27,281 nt of DNA from assembly GCA_021818665.1 (NCBI GenBank), contig JAKATQ010000008.1:1-27281 (forward strand). Direction: 5' to 3'. This DNA is from Nanobdellota archaeon (GTDB lineage: Archaea; Nanobdellota; Nanobdellia; Parvarchaeales; Parvarchaeaceae). The position numbers and the translations under genes were made by a program. Each line of letters begins with the position of its first letter. The stretch's first letter is position 1. Below the pieces are notes generated by a model. The model did no database searches. It was given only the letters and a program-made list of their open reading frames with translations, and had not been told where the DNA came from. Below, in pieces: positions 7,507 through 14,801 of the stretch.

Positions 7507-7510
7507 TCTT

Positions 7511-9115
7511 ATGCTCAAGCGCGATCTCGTACTTTTTATGTTTTCTGCACTTGTCCTTATTTTTACGCTTTCTCCTGGTCCCGTACACGCCTTACAGGTG
7601 CAAGGTAATTTTACCGTAGACACCTCTGCTTCCTTGTCTTCAGCCATAAACTATTCGGGATGGATCATCTTGGAACCAAATTCGACCATGTCAACGGCGT
7701 ATCCCGTGTCGGCTCGCGTAATACTACTCAGGGAAGGGAGTACGCTTTCGTTCGGGTCAAACCTATCGGCTTCGTCACTGATAATAGACGGAGGGACCGT
7801 CAACGTACAAGGTCGGCTTAGAAACGTCTCCTATGTCTATAACAACGGCACCATAAACTATTCTCCGAATTTCTTCAACGCGACGGTACTGATCAACAAG
7901 GGGAGCATATCGCATGGAACGCCGTTCCAAAACTATTCAAGCCTCCCTTATTCTTACGGCGGTTCCGGCGGAGGCGGCGGAACAAACAATGGAGAATACG
8001 CATACCCTGAGACGAGCGGACTAAACACTCGAACCGCCGGGGGCGCTGCTGGCAATCCTGGAAACCCCGGTTCCGCGCTTTTCGGCTCTCCTGTAAATCT
8101 TACTGTCCCGATCTTCAATGAATCTGAATTAAGCGGAGTAGCCGGAGGAAACGGCTCATGTTCACACGGACAGTTCGGCGCCTATGGACTCGTTTTTGTA
8201 ACAACCGTCTTCAATAATTCCGGGATGATATCGAACACCGGTCAGAATGCCGGTGAAGTATGCTACGATGGGATGTTGGGAGGGGGCGGTGGAGGGGCCG
8301 GTGGCGGCGGTGCTATAGAGATAATATACGCAAACAGCGCTTCATTTGAGAACAGCGGCGCATTTGACACGGCGGGAGGCGCGGTTTACCCGTATGCCGA
8401 GTATGGCGGGAGAGGCGGAAGGGGAGGAAACGGCAGCGTTCTGTTCGTCGATTTAAACCAGCGTTTCAGCCAGTCAAATCCCGGTGAGAGCTCAAATATC
8501 AGCCTTTCTTCCAGCAACGCGACTGGCGGAAGCCGCTATGCAAACAATGATACGCATTTAAATGTAACAGAGGACAGCCCAACCAACGATACCACAAAAA
8601 ATACAGTGAACGGCAGCATGTCATACAACGCTACGACAGTCTATGTATATTACAATACCACTATGCAATCCATGGACCATATAGCAACTGAACTTACCAC
8701 CCTAGAAAGCCAGATCTCGTCCCTGCAGTATTCAGACTATATTCTTACGTTCGAACTTGACAAGCTAACGGCGAATCTGGCGAACTATACGGCTAACAAA
8801 AGCACCGTCGGACTGCTCCTTGGCGACATGTCGGCGCTCATGAACAAGCTAAACGATTCTTTCGACGGATTTGGACGGCAGAATCTTACACCGCAGGCAT
8901 TTTCTGCCAGGAATGAAAGTCCGGCAATCACGCAGCCTTTCTACGCATTAGCCTTCAAATACGGCTTTTTCCCGCCACCGATGTCAAAACTGCAGCAGAA
9001 CGTTACTTTGTACCATGCAGATCCACCCCAACAAGGGATCATTTCCTATCTAGTCTCCACAATCGGGTCGATAGCTTCGTTCGTATCGAGCACCGTCGGC
9101 AGGATACTAGATTGA
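7511..9115 (+). CDS. Glycine-rich exported surface protein
   Basis: 534 residues. The N-terminus MLKRDLVLFMFSALVLIFTL ending in PVHA is a Sec signal with likely cleavage near residue 27. Residues about 45-135 alternate in a beta-strand pattern with many sequons. Glycine runs at 150-157 and 257-267, followed by AIEIIYANSASFENSGAFDT and GGRGGRGGNGSVLFV (about 268-314), resemble the GGGG-AI-N-G turns of parallel beta-helix adhesins. Residues about 385-450 look like a helical coiled coil (ELTTLESQISSLQ). The C-terminus (ISYLVSTIGSIASFVSSTVG) is a mildly hydrophobic possible anchor. The next gene begins 4 bp after its stop, so it heads a three-gene operon. A weak TATA (about 7476-7486) would make it leaderless. 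The adhesin role is inferred. Confidence 0.8.
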   Translation: MLKRDLVLFMFSALVLIFTLSPGPVHALQVQGNFTVDTSASLSSAINYSGWIILEPNSTMSTAYPVSARVILLREGSTLSFGSNLSASSLIIDGGTVNVQGRLRNVSYVYNNGTINYSPNFFNATVLINKGSISHGTPFQNYSSLPYSYGGSGGGGGTNNGEYAYPETSGLNTRTAGGAAGNPGNPGSALFGSPVNLTVPIFNESELSGVAGGNGSCSHGQFGAYGLVFVTTVFNNSGMISNTGQNAGEVCYDGMLGGGGGGAGGGGAIEIIYANSASFENSGAFDTAGGAVYPYAEYGGRGGRGGNGSVLFVDLNQRFSQSNPGESSNISLSSSNATGGSRYANNDTHLNVTEDSPTNDTTKNTVNGSMSYNATTVYVYYNTTMQSMDHIATELTTLESQISSLQYSDYILTFELDKLTANLANYTANKSTVGLLLGDMSALMNKLNDSFDGFGRQNLTPQAFSARNESPAITQPFYALAFKYGFFPPPMSKLQQNVTLYHADPPQQGIISYLVSTIGSIASFVSSTVGRILD

Positions 9116-9119
9116 TTTT

Positions 9120-9758
9120 ATGGAAGACGACATAAACAAGATGTATGAGGAGATAGTCAGGCTTAGCAAGAAGATATCCGAACTCGACCAGAGAAGCGCC
9201 GAAATAGAGAGTGTGATATCAAGTCTGGACCTCAGCAGCAAGCCAAAAGAACCGGAAAACCCGGCTATACTGGACCAGGAAACGATAACGCTCGACCCGC
9301 ATAACATCGGCGGCTACCGCAACCTCTCGATGCCGAACGGAGGCGTGATGAAGGTAAAGGCGACGCCGTTCTGCGTGAATGGCAGGCATGTCGTCAGGAG
9401 CGTAGACGACATAACGTTCTGCGCAAAATGCAGCTCGATATTCTGCGAGGCGCACGCTTACCCGACAGAAGAGCCGATGTGCGAAGCTTGCATAAAAGAT
9501 ACTATAAGGGATTTCGACCCGGCCGCCTTCTATGCCCTTTTCGCCGCGAGATACGGGATACCGCTGCGCAAGCTAAGGAAGCGGCTGAATATGTCCAGGT
9601 CGGAGATAAAGCCGCACTTGGAGAAATTGGTATCGTCGGGCTGCATGAAACAGAATATGCTGTTCAGATACTCACCGACTATGCAAGGAGAATCCATCCT
9701 GAATTATGCAGGCATGATCTATGACATGGCCTTCCTAAACGAACTGCTGCCCGAGTGA
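9120..9758 (+). CDS. Coiled-coil, zinc-finger and winged-helix protein
   Basis: 212 residues, cytosolic. Residues 3-36 form a heptad-like coiled coil (INKMYEEIVRLSKKISELDQ). A Cys/His cluster follows: C85, C101-x2-C104, C109-x2-H112 and C121-x2-C124. This order could bind two zincs in a cross-brace fold like B-box or FYVE-type fingers. The C-terminal 80 residues contain a winged-helix candidate (LRKLRKRLNMSRSEIKPHLE, then KLVSSGCMKQNMLFRYSPT). The previous stop is 4 bp upstream, and its own TGA overlaps the next start. I recognise no named family. Co-transcription suggests it works with the following ATPase as a DNA- or partner-binding adaptor (inference). Confidence 0.75.
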   Translation: MEDDINKMYEEIVRLSKKISELDQRSAEIESVISSLDLSSKPKEPENPAILDQETITLDPHNIGGYRNLSMPNGGVMKVKATPFCVNGRHVVRSVDDITFCAKCSSIFCEAHAYPTEEPMCEACIKDTIRDFDPAAFYALFAARYGIPLRKLRKRLNMSRSEIKPHLEKLVSSGCMKQNMLFRYSPTMQGESILNYAGMIYDMAFLNELLPE

Positions 9759-11434
9759 TGGAATCGCAGGAAGAGCCTGTCATAGAAAACCTGCTTAAGA
9801 AACTCGAGATCTATAAGGACCTGGACGATACTTCCGGCATAAGATGCCTGGTTGAGAGGTATGTAAAGACGCGCGATTTCGCTACGCGGTTTTTCCTTCT
9901 AAAGCAGGCATTCCACAGGCTCAATTCTCTAAGGACAAAGTTCCCGCTCGCGGAGTTCACAGAGAAAAAGCCGGTCATAAGGCAGTCCAACGGTGGAATA
10001 AAAATAGGCAGCATAATCATAGGCGGGCTCCCGTATGGCGAGTTCACGATGACGAAAGAAGACCTTAACAAGAACGTTCTTGTCACGGCGTCGGTAGGGC
10101 ACGGAAAGACATCGCTCATATACAATATATTGTCTCAGCTCGACTCCGAAGGCATAACATACATGCTGTTCGATATGAAAAGAGATTATCGCAGTCTGGC
10201 ATTCGAAAAGAACACCATATACCTAGACTCAAGTAACCTTCGGATAAATCCGCTCGAGCCACCGGCGGGAGTGAGGGACAAGGAGTGGGCGGCGCATTTC
10301 GCCGATGCGTTTGCTCAGACGTTCTCCTTGCTGATAGGTAGCAGGGATTTCCTGCTCGATAATCTGTTGAGGTTTTACGGCTTATGGAAAGGAAATTCGA
10401 GGCCGTCGCTCGCCGATTTTCTGCTTTACCTGGAAGGACTGAAGATAAGGAGCGAATATCTGAACGTGGTCAAAGGCAGGCTTAAGGCGCTCCTGAGTTC
10501 GACCGATGTCTTCTCCGGCAGCGACGGGGTACGGATAGAAGAACTAGACGCTAAAAACGTCATATTCGGCATGGACGGCTTCGGTCTGGCAGAACAGAGT
10601 TTCATAGTCGCGATGATGCTTTCTTACCTGTTCTACATGAACATGGCGGACATCTCGAAGAGGAACAGGCTTTACAAAGTGGTCTGCATAGACGATGCGC
10701 ATACTATATTGGATGCCAATAGGGAAAAAGATTACGCCATGGGCGTGCCACTCCTGCACCAGATAATCTCCAAGATGAGGGAACTCGGCGTGGGATTCGT
10801 GTTTTCGGACCAGCAGATATCTTCGCTTTTGTCCAGCGTAATACAGAATTCCAACACCAAGTTTGTAGGGAGGATAAACCTGGTCGAAGATCTGGTAAAA
10901 CTATTCGGTAAAAGAGTCACCCCCGAAATAGAAACGGAGGTGATGAGCTTAGGCGCCGGAGAATTCATAGCATTGTCCCCGAACGTGTACCCGAGCTGCA
11001 GGATAAGGGTAAATCGGATAGCGATAGAGAAAGAGATAAACGACACTTTCCTTAAACGGAGGAACGGATCGCCCAAGCCGCAAGAAAAAGGAGAAACCGT
11101 AGCGCCGCCGTCTCCGCAAGACATCATCTCTACTGCCAAAACGACCGTAATAGGCAAACTGAAGTCAACAGGAATAGAATACCATAACGATGAGAATGGG
11201 ATACTGGTGAAAAAGCCGAAGACGGCATATATAATGTTCTCTGCGGAGCCGGAAGACATAGCAAGGATGCTTGAAACACCGTTCGATGTACTTGTGGACA
11301 TAGTGCCGGACGGGACCGATAAAGACGGGCTTATACGGAGGATAGCGAAGGCGCGCAAGGTCGAGTCCTCGCTCGATTTAAGCAGGGTCAATGTCCTGCG
11401 AGCGGAAGAGTTTGTATCGGACCTGTTGGTATAG
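9758..11434 (+). CDS. HerA/VirB4-like P-loop ATPase
   Basis: 558 residues from ATG 9758. A GTG three bases earlier is an alternative, and the ATG gives a TGATG overlap with the previous stop. Positions below use the GTG numbering. Walker A is ASVGHGKTS (112-120), then the family-typical FDMKRDYRSL (139-148), Walker B VVCIDDAH (309-316) and a polar sensor GFVFSDQQ (347-354). This order fits the HerA-FtsK-VirB4 superfamily of hexameric DNA or protein pumps, DUF87-like. No NurA nuclease partner is next to it. The region after about 440 has a Pro/Glu linker and then a small alpha/beta domain (TAYIMFSAEPEDIARMLETP) that I cannot place. Its operon partners are an exported surface protein and a Zn/wHTH protein, so roles in DNA translocation, segregation or surface assembly are all possible. 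Confidence 0.85.
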   Translation: MESQEEPVIENLLKKLEIYKDLDDTSGIRCLVERYVKTRDFATRFFLLKQAFHRLNSLRTKFPLAEFTEKKPVIRQSNGGIKIGSIIIGGLPYGEFTMTKEDLNKNVLVTASVGHGKTSLIYNILSQLDSEGITYMLFDMKRDYRSLAFEKNTIYLDSSNLRINPLEPPAGVRDKEWAAHFADAFAQTFSLLIGSRDFLLDNLLRFYGLWKGNSRPSLADFLLYLEGLKIRSEYLNVVKGRLKALLSSTDVFSGSDGVRIEELDAKNVIFGMDGFGLAEQSFIVAMMLSYLFYMNMADISKRNRLYKVVCIDDAHTILDANREKDYAMGVPLLHQIISKMRELGVGFVFSDQQISSLLSSVIQNSNTKFVGRINLVEDLVKLFGKRVTPEIETEVMSLGAGEFIALSPNVYPSCRIRVNRIAIEKEINDTFLKRRNGSPKPQEKGETVAPPSPQDIISTAKTTVIGKLKSTGIEYHNDENGILVKKPKTAYIMFSAEPEDIARMLETPFDVLVDIVPDGTDKDGLIRRIAKARKVESSLDLSRVNVLRAEEFVSDLLV

Positions 11435-11444
11435 CGGCAGAAAG

Positions 11445-11454
11445 GATTTAAACA
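11445..11454 (+). promoter_or_regulatory. TATA box for the 11475 gene
   Basis: GATTTAAACA is centred about 25 bp upstream of ATG 11475. It supports that start over the longer frame from 11391, which overlaps the preceding gene. Confidence 0.6.
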
Positions 11455-11474
11455 GCTGGCAGTATATATTTTTT

Positions 11475-11741
11475 ATGCCAAAACGCAAGCCCTCAGAAGA
11501 GCACGTAGACGAACCGCTTAGAGAGATACCATTCCAAGAGAAAGTCTCAAAGGAAAACGATTACGACATATACGCGCAGAAGCTAGCTAGACTTTCGGAC
11601 GAAATACTTCTGAAGGTGGACGACCTGAAGGCCGTATGGAACGCCCCTAGAAGACCTGAAATAATAAAGGAGATCAATGCGCTGGAAGATGAAAGGTCCG
11701 AAGTGATGGGGCATCTGACCGTTCTCGAGAAGAATCACTGA
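11475..11741 (+). CDS. Small coiled-coil protein
   Basis: 88 residues from ATG 11475 (MPKRKPSEEHVDEPLREIPF). The frame is open from 11391, but the first 28 codons overlap the ATPase gene and read as unrelated Cys/Trp/Arg-rich sequence, and the TATA box supports the internal ATG. After a Pro/Glu-rich start, residues about 22-85 are charged and helical (YAQKLARLSDEILLKVDDLK and EIIKEINALEDERSEVMGHL), consistent with a coiled-coil hairpin. No catalytic residues seen and no family recognised. The peroxiredoxin gene starts 14 bp after its stop and may be in the same transcript. Confidence 0.7.
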   Translation: MPKRKPSEEHVDEPLREIPFQEKVSKENDYDIYAQKLARLSDEILLKVDDLKAVWNAPRRPEIIKEINALEDERSEVMGHLTVLEKNH

Positions 11742-11755
11742 TCCACTCTTATTTT

Positions 11756-12211
11756 ATGACTTTAAAGGAAGGAGACAAGGCGCCGGATTTTAAACTCGGC
11801 GGCGACGATGGGAAGGCCCACGCCCTCGGCGAGTTCAAGGGAAAATACCTGGTCCTGTATTTCTATCCGCGCGACGATACGCCAGGCTGCACCATAGAGG
11901 CAAAAGGGTTCACCGAGCGCATCGGCGAAATAAAAAAGCTCGGGGCGGACGTAGTTGGGATAAGCGACGACCAGTACGAGTCCCACTGCAGATTCAGAGA
12001 TAAGTACGGGCTGAAGGTCCTGCTCCTATCAGATCCGATGCATAAAACCATAGAAGCCTATGGAGCGTGGGGAAACCGAGGGGTGTTCGGCGTCGGTACC
12101 ATAAGGACGACGTTCGTGTTGGGAAAGGACGCAAGGATACTGAAAATCTTCGAGAAAGTCAGGCCAGACGGCCATCCGCAGGAGATAATAGACTTCCTGA
12201 AGACGATCTAA
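11756..12211 (+). CDS. bcp: Thioredoxin-dependent peroxiredoxin, PrxQ/Bcp type
   Basis: 151 residues, normal for the family, which reduces H2O2 and organic hydroperoxides in the cytosol. The peroxidatic site is FYPRDDTPGCTIEA with Cys45, and P, T and the later TTFVLG support the fold. The usual PrxQ resolving Cys five residues on is replaced by Lys50 (CTIEAK). The only other Cys is Cys78 (YESHCRF), where a second class of PrxQ places its resolving Cys on helix 3, as in Xanthomonas PrxQ. It is therefore probably an atypical 2-Cys enzyme using Cys45 and Cys78; a 1-Cys mechanism is the alternative. No Shine-Dalgarno site is seen, and the gene may be cotranscribed with the coiled-coil gene upstream. 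Confidence 0.93.
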   Translation: MTLKEGDKAPDFKLGGDDGKAHALGEFKGKYLVLYFYPRDDTPGCTIEAKGFTERIGEIKKLGADVVGISDDQYESHCRFRDKYGLKVLLLSDPMHKTIEAYGAWGNRGVFGVGTIRTTFVLGKDARILKIFEKVRPDGHPQEIIDFLKTI

Positions 12212-12224
12212 AAAGACTACGAGC

Positions 12225-12236
12225 GTTTTAAATACG
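12225..12236 (+). promoter_or_regulatory. TATA box for the zinc-ribbon membrane protein
   Basis: GTTTTAAATACG is centred about 26 bp upstream of ATG 12256, so the transcript should be leaderless. Confidence 0.6.
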
Positions 12237-12255
12237 CGGCCAAATTATAACCTAC

Positions 12256-12873
12256 ATGGAGACTAAAAAATACAATTCTTGCCAGGCATGCGGCTTCGAC
12301 AATGCTGCTAACGCGAAATACTGCGAGAAGTGCGGCACGCTCCTTGGAGGCGCGTGGCCCGCACGCGGCGTAAATCGCAGGGGCATTCCCGGAAGCGGCA
12401 CGCGAATGCGCTGGCTCTTCGTACTGCTGCCGATCCTAGTTATAGTCGGACTTTATCTTGTGTCTTCCGTAGGCACTTCCGGACCGGCTTCCAATCTGTT
12501 CGTCGCCGGCGAATACGTGACTACCAACACATCGAATCCGCTGTTTTATGTCAACTTCACGATACCGTCCGGATACGATGGAAATATATACGGAGAATTT
12601 TTGTCTAATGCTTCCACTACGTGGGTTTTAGCGCCGACAGGCACGGTGTTCGACTATCTGAACAACGTAAGCGTACCCTTCAAAGTGTTCACCCCGTTCT
12701 TCACGCTCAACGCCACCACGGCGACGATAAACTATACCACGCCGGCGCCCGGCAATTACACTTTAGCCTTCTGGGGAGCGGACAATTTCTCCTTTGTAGA
12801 CGTCTATTTCCCGAACGGCATGAACATATCAGAAACTCCGGCCGCTTCCTCAAGCACGCCGCTGTCAAGATAG
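12256..12873 (+). CDS. Zinc-ribbon single-pass membrane protein with external beta domain
   Basis: 205 residues. A cytosolic zinc ribbon comes first (C9-x2-C12 ... C23-x2-C26, SCQACGFDN and KYCEKCGTL). A basic Gly/Arg linker follows, then one transmembrane helix (about 53-70, WLFVLLPILVIVGLYLVSS). The outside part (75-205) is beta-like and sequon-rich (NTS, NFT, NAS, NVS, NAT, NYT, NFS) with a pattern like emp24 or PPC-type sandwich domains (APGNYTLAFWGADNFSFVDV). Ribbon-TM-sensor proteins of this plan are common in archaea and usually of unknown role. It sits alone between two promoters. Confidence 0.8.
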   Translation: METKKYNSCQACGFDNAANAKYCEKCGTLLGGAWPARGVNRRGIPGSGTRMRWLFVLLPILVIVGLYLVSSVGTSGPASNLFVAGEYVTTNTSNPLFYVNFTIPSGYDGNIYGEFLSNASTTWVLAPTGTVFDYLNNVSVPFKVFTPFFTLNATTATINYTTPAPGNYTLAFWGADNFSFVDVYFPNGMNISETPAASSSTPLSR

Positions 12874-12964
12874 CGCTTAAAGCCGGGAGATAACGTTTTT
12901 ATAATGAGAGTTCTTCCGGTTTTAATGCGGAATGAAGATTTAAGATGCGTTGACGCCGAAAAAA

Positions 12965-12975
12965 CCTATAAATTC
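12965..12975 (+). promoter_or_regulatory. TATA box for the 12996 gene
   Basis: CCTATAAATTC is centred about 26 bp upstream of ATG 12996; leaderless start predicted. Confidence 0.6.
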
Positions 12976-12995
12976 ATGGAGCTACAATAATAAGT

Positions 12996-13490
12996 ATGGG
13001 AGAGATGCACAAGAGATTCTATGATGCCGCGGTGAAGCTTTCCATCTACTCTTCCATACTCGATTTCGGGCTCATGCTTTCAGTCCTCGGCTTCCAGAAG
13101 AACTATCTTCCTGCAGCGGAGGGCGGATTTTTTATAAACCTTTTCGACCAGGCGATAGCCTACGTGACACTCACGATAATGGCGCTTTTCGTGGCCGCGC
13201 TCGCCCTAAAATACAAAGGCGATGTGGTGAAGATATACACGCGCGGGTCGGAAAAAACGCCGCATAAGAACGCCGGCATCCCGAAGATGATGGTATACCA
13301 GATAGTCAATGCCAAGGTCGATCCGGAGACGCACACCACCATAAAACTGCCGCCGCACCTTGCGCACGAGGAACTGGAGATACAGCGCGTAGTGAACTCA
13401 AAGAGCGAATCTTTCATAAAGCTCAACGGGATTTGGTATAAGTACGTCAACGGGAGATTCGAGCAGACGGCCAGGCCAGACTACGCCTGA
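12996..13490 (+). CDS. Two-TM membrane protein of unknown function
   Basis: 164 residues. Two hydrophobic segments lie at about residues 15-32 (LSIYSSILDFGLMLSVLG) and 50-70 (DQAIAYVTLTIMALFVAALAL). A cytosolic C-terminal domain of about 90 residues follows, basic at first (KYKGDVVKIYTRGSEKTPHK) and then beta/alpha mixed (ESFIKLNGIWYKYVNGRFEQ). No motif recognised. It has its own TATA box and a 63-bp gap before the M16 operon, so it is probably a single-gene unit. Confidence 0.75.
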   Translation: MGEMHKRFYDAAVKLSIYSSILDFGLMLSVLGFQKNYLPAAEGGFFINLFDQAIAYVTLTIMALFVAALALKYKGDVVKIYTRGSEKTPHKNAGIPKMMVYQIVNAKVDPETHTTIKLPPHLAHEELEIQRVVNSKSESFIKLNGIWYKYVNGRFEQTARPDYA

Positions 13491-13521
13491 CGTCGAGCGT
13501 CTTGTTTTTACTTAAAAATAG

Positions 13522-13532
13522 CTATTTATACC
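13522..13532 (+). promoter_or_regulatory. TATA box for the protease operon
   Basis: CTATTTATACC is centred about 27 bp before ATG 13554, the first gene of the three-gene protease operon. Confidence 0.6.
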
Positions 13533-13553
13533 AAAATGCTTCTTTAGATAGGA

Positions 13554-14801
13554 ATGAAAAACCGCTCCGAAGTCCGTCTTGGCAATGGCCTGGCCGCGAT
13601 AATAACTCCGGCCGAGCACCTGCACAAGGTAAACTTCGCCGTCGGCGTCAGATACGGCTCTGTATACGAGGATCTGCGGATAAACGGCTCGGCGCACTTT
13701 CTAGAGCACGTGCTGTTCGAAGGCACCCGCAAAAGGACCGGCCAGCAGCAAGAGGAGGAAGCGAGAAGAAACGCGCTCGAAAGAAACGCTTTTACGGCGG
13801 AAGAGGCCACCGTTTACTTCATCGCCGGCCCGCGCAGCACGGCAGAGAAATCGGCAGAGATGCTATCGGACATGCTGATAAATTCCACGCTCGAGCCAGC
13901 AGCCGTCGAATCGCAGAGAGGGCCCATAACAAACGAGCTCACGATGAGGCATGACAACAAATTCGTCTACCTGTATGACATGCTCAAGCCCGTGCTTTTT
14001 GAAGGGCAGCCGGCCGGGAGGCTCGTCGCCGGCACGCCGGAGATAATCTCGAGGATAACAAGGGACGAGCTTTTCGATATCTATCAGAATAATTATGCAC
14101 CGGCCAGCATGGCATTGTCCATCTACGGCGGCATAAGCGGCGACAAGGCGCGGGCCATCGCGGAGACTTATTTCGGCGGATTTAAAAAGCCTTACACGAA
14201 AAAGGAGATACCGGATTCCGAAGGGCCATCAAAAGAAAAGGAAGTGGCGTTCGAAAGGTCTGGAATAGCGCAGGCCAATAGGCTGATCGCGTTCGGTTTT
14301 CCCGGGACCAGAAGAATGCTGTCCGAGAACGAGAGAGACCTCGTATCGCTGATACTGATAGACCAGCTTTTCAAAAACGAGCTGGAGAAGGACCTGAAAA
14401 AGAAAGAGGGTCTGGCAGGGGTAATAAAGATAAGTACGGATATACAGGGGACTTCAGGATCCTTCGGCGTAGGGATAGCAGCCTCGCAGGAAAAGATGGA
14501 AAAGATAAGCAGGTTCATTTACAATGAGTTGGAGAAAGTAAGGTGCGCCGGCGTCCCGAAAGACGCCATCGAACGGGCAAAATCGGCCTACTGGCACGAC
14601 ATGCAGACGGACCTCGACAACGCCGTAGGAATGGGAATTGCCGCGGCTTTTGACCAGGCCACCCATTCAAGGCAGCTGTCAGATTTGAAAGAAGGAGTGC
14701 TTTCGTACACTGCCGACGACATCGCACGGGCCGCGCAGAAATACCTTGACAGGAAAAGGTCGGCTGCGCTCACTCTATGGCCGAAAGGAGGCGGCACATG
14801 A
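13554..14801 (+). CDS. M16 family zinc metallopeptidase, catalytic subunit
   Basis: 415 residues, typical of M16B half-enzymes. The inverted zinc motif HxxEH is present as H48-F-L-E-H52 (GSAHFLEHVLFEGT). The third ligand Glu is most likely E128 (ITNELTMRHDN), about 76 residues on as in the family. The second domain, from about 230, lacks the usual R-x6-Y substrate pair: the equivalent site reads KKKEGLAGVIK. That pair is found instead in the next gene, so the two should form a heterodimer that encloses and degrades short peptides in the cytosol. No signal peptide. Its stop overlaps the next start by 4 bp (ATGA). Confidence 0.92.
   Translation: MKNRSEVRLGNGLAAIITPAEHLHKVNFAVGVRYGSVYEDLRINGSAHFLEHVLFEGTRKRTGQQQEEEARRNALERNAFTAEEATVYFIAGPRSTAEKSAEMLSDMLINSTLEPAAVESQRGPITNELTMRHDNKFVYLYDMLKPVLFEGQPAGRLVAGTPEIISRITRDELFDIYQNNYAPASMALSIYGGISGDKARAIAETYFGGFKKPYTKKEIPDSEGPSKEKEVAFERSGIAQANRLIAFGFPGTRRMLSENERDLVSLILIDQLFKNELEKDLKKKEGLAGVIKISTDIQGTSGSFGVGIAASQEKMEKISRFIYNELEKVRCAGVPKDAIERAKSAYWHDMQTDLDNAVGMGIAAAFDQATHSRQLSDLKEGVLSYTADDIARAAQKYLDRKRSAALTLWPKGGGT
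14784..14791 (+). promoter_or_regulatory. Shine-Dalgarno site that decides the second M16 start
   Basis: AAAGGAGG ends 6 nt before ATG 14798. It supports that ATG over the in-frame ATG at 14777, which lies upstream of the site. Confidence 0.8.

Larger units (their letters stand above)
6943..7510. other. Probable chromosomal replication origin (oriC)
   Basis: A 568-bp, very AT-rich stretch with no convincing gene, directly upstream of orc1/cdc6. It holds three elements with a TTCCA(C/G)TGGAA or CAGTGGAA core, like archaeal origin recognition boxes (7051-7074, 7171-7200, 7483-7506). A 24-bp perfect AT palindrome (7117-7140) inside an AT block lies between the first two and could be the unwinding element. 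Several more palindromes occur (7002-7017, 7359-7378, 7391-7406). The motif TAGGTGT recurs at 6987-6993, 7052-7058 (minus) and 7173-7179. Origin function is inferred from this arrangement. Confidence 0.8.

Noticed and set aside
11391..11474. Upstream extension of the small coiled-coil protein
   Set aside because: It overlaps the ATPase gene and lies upstream of the TATA box that suits ATG 11475.
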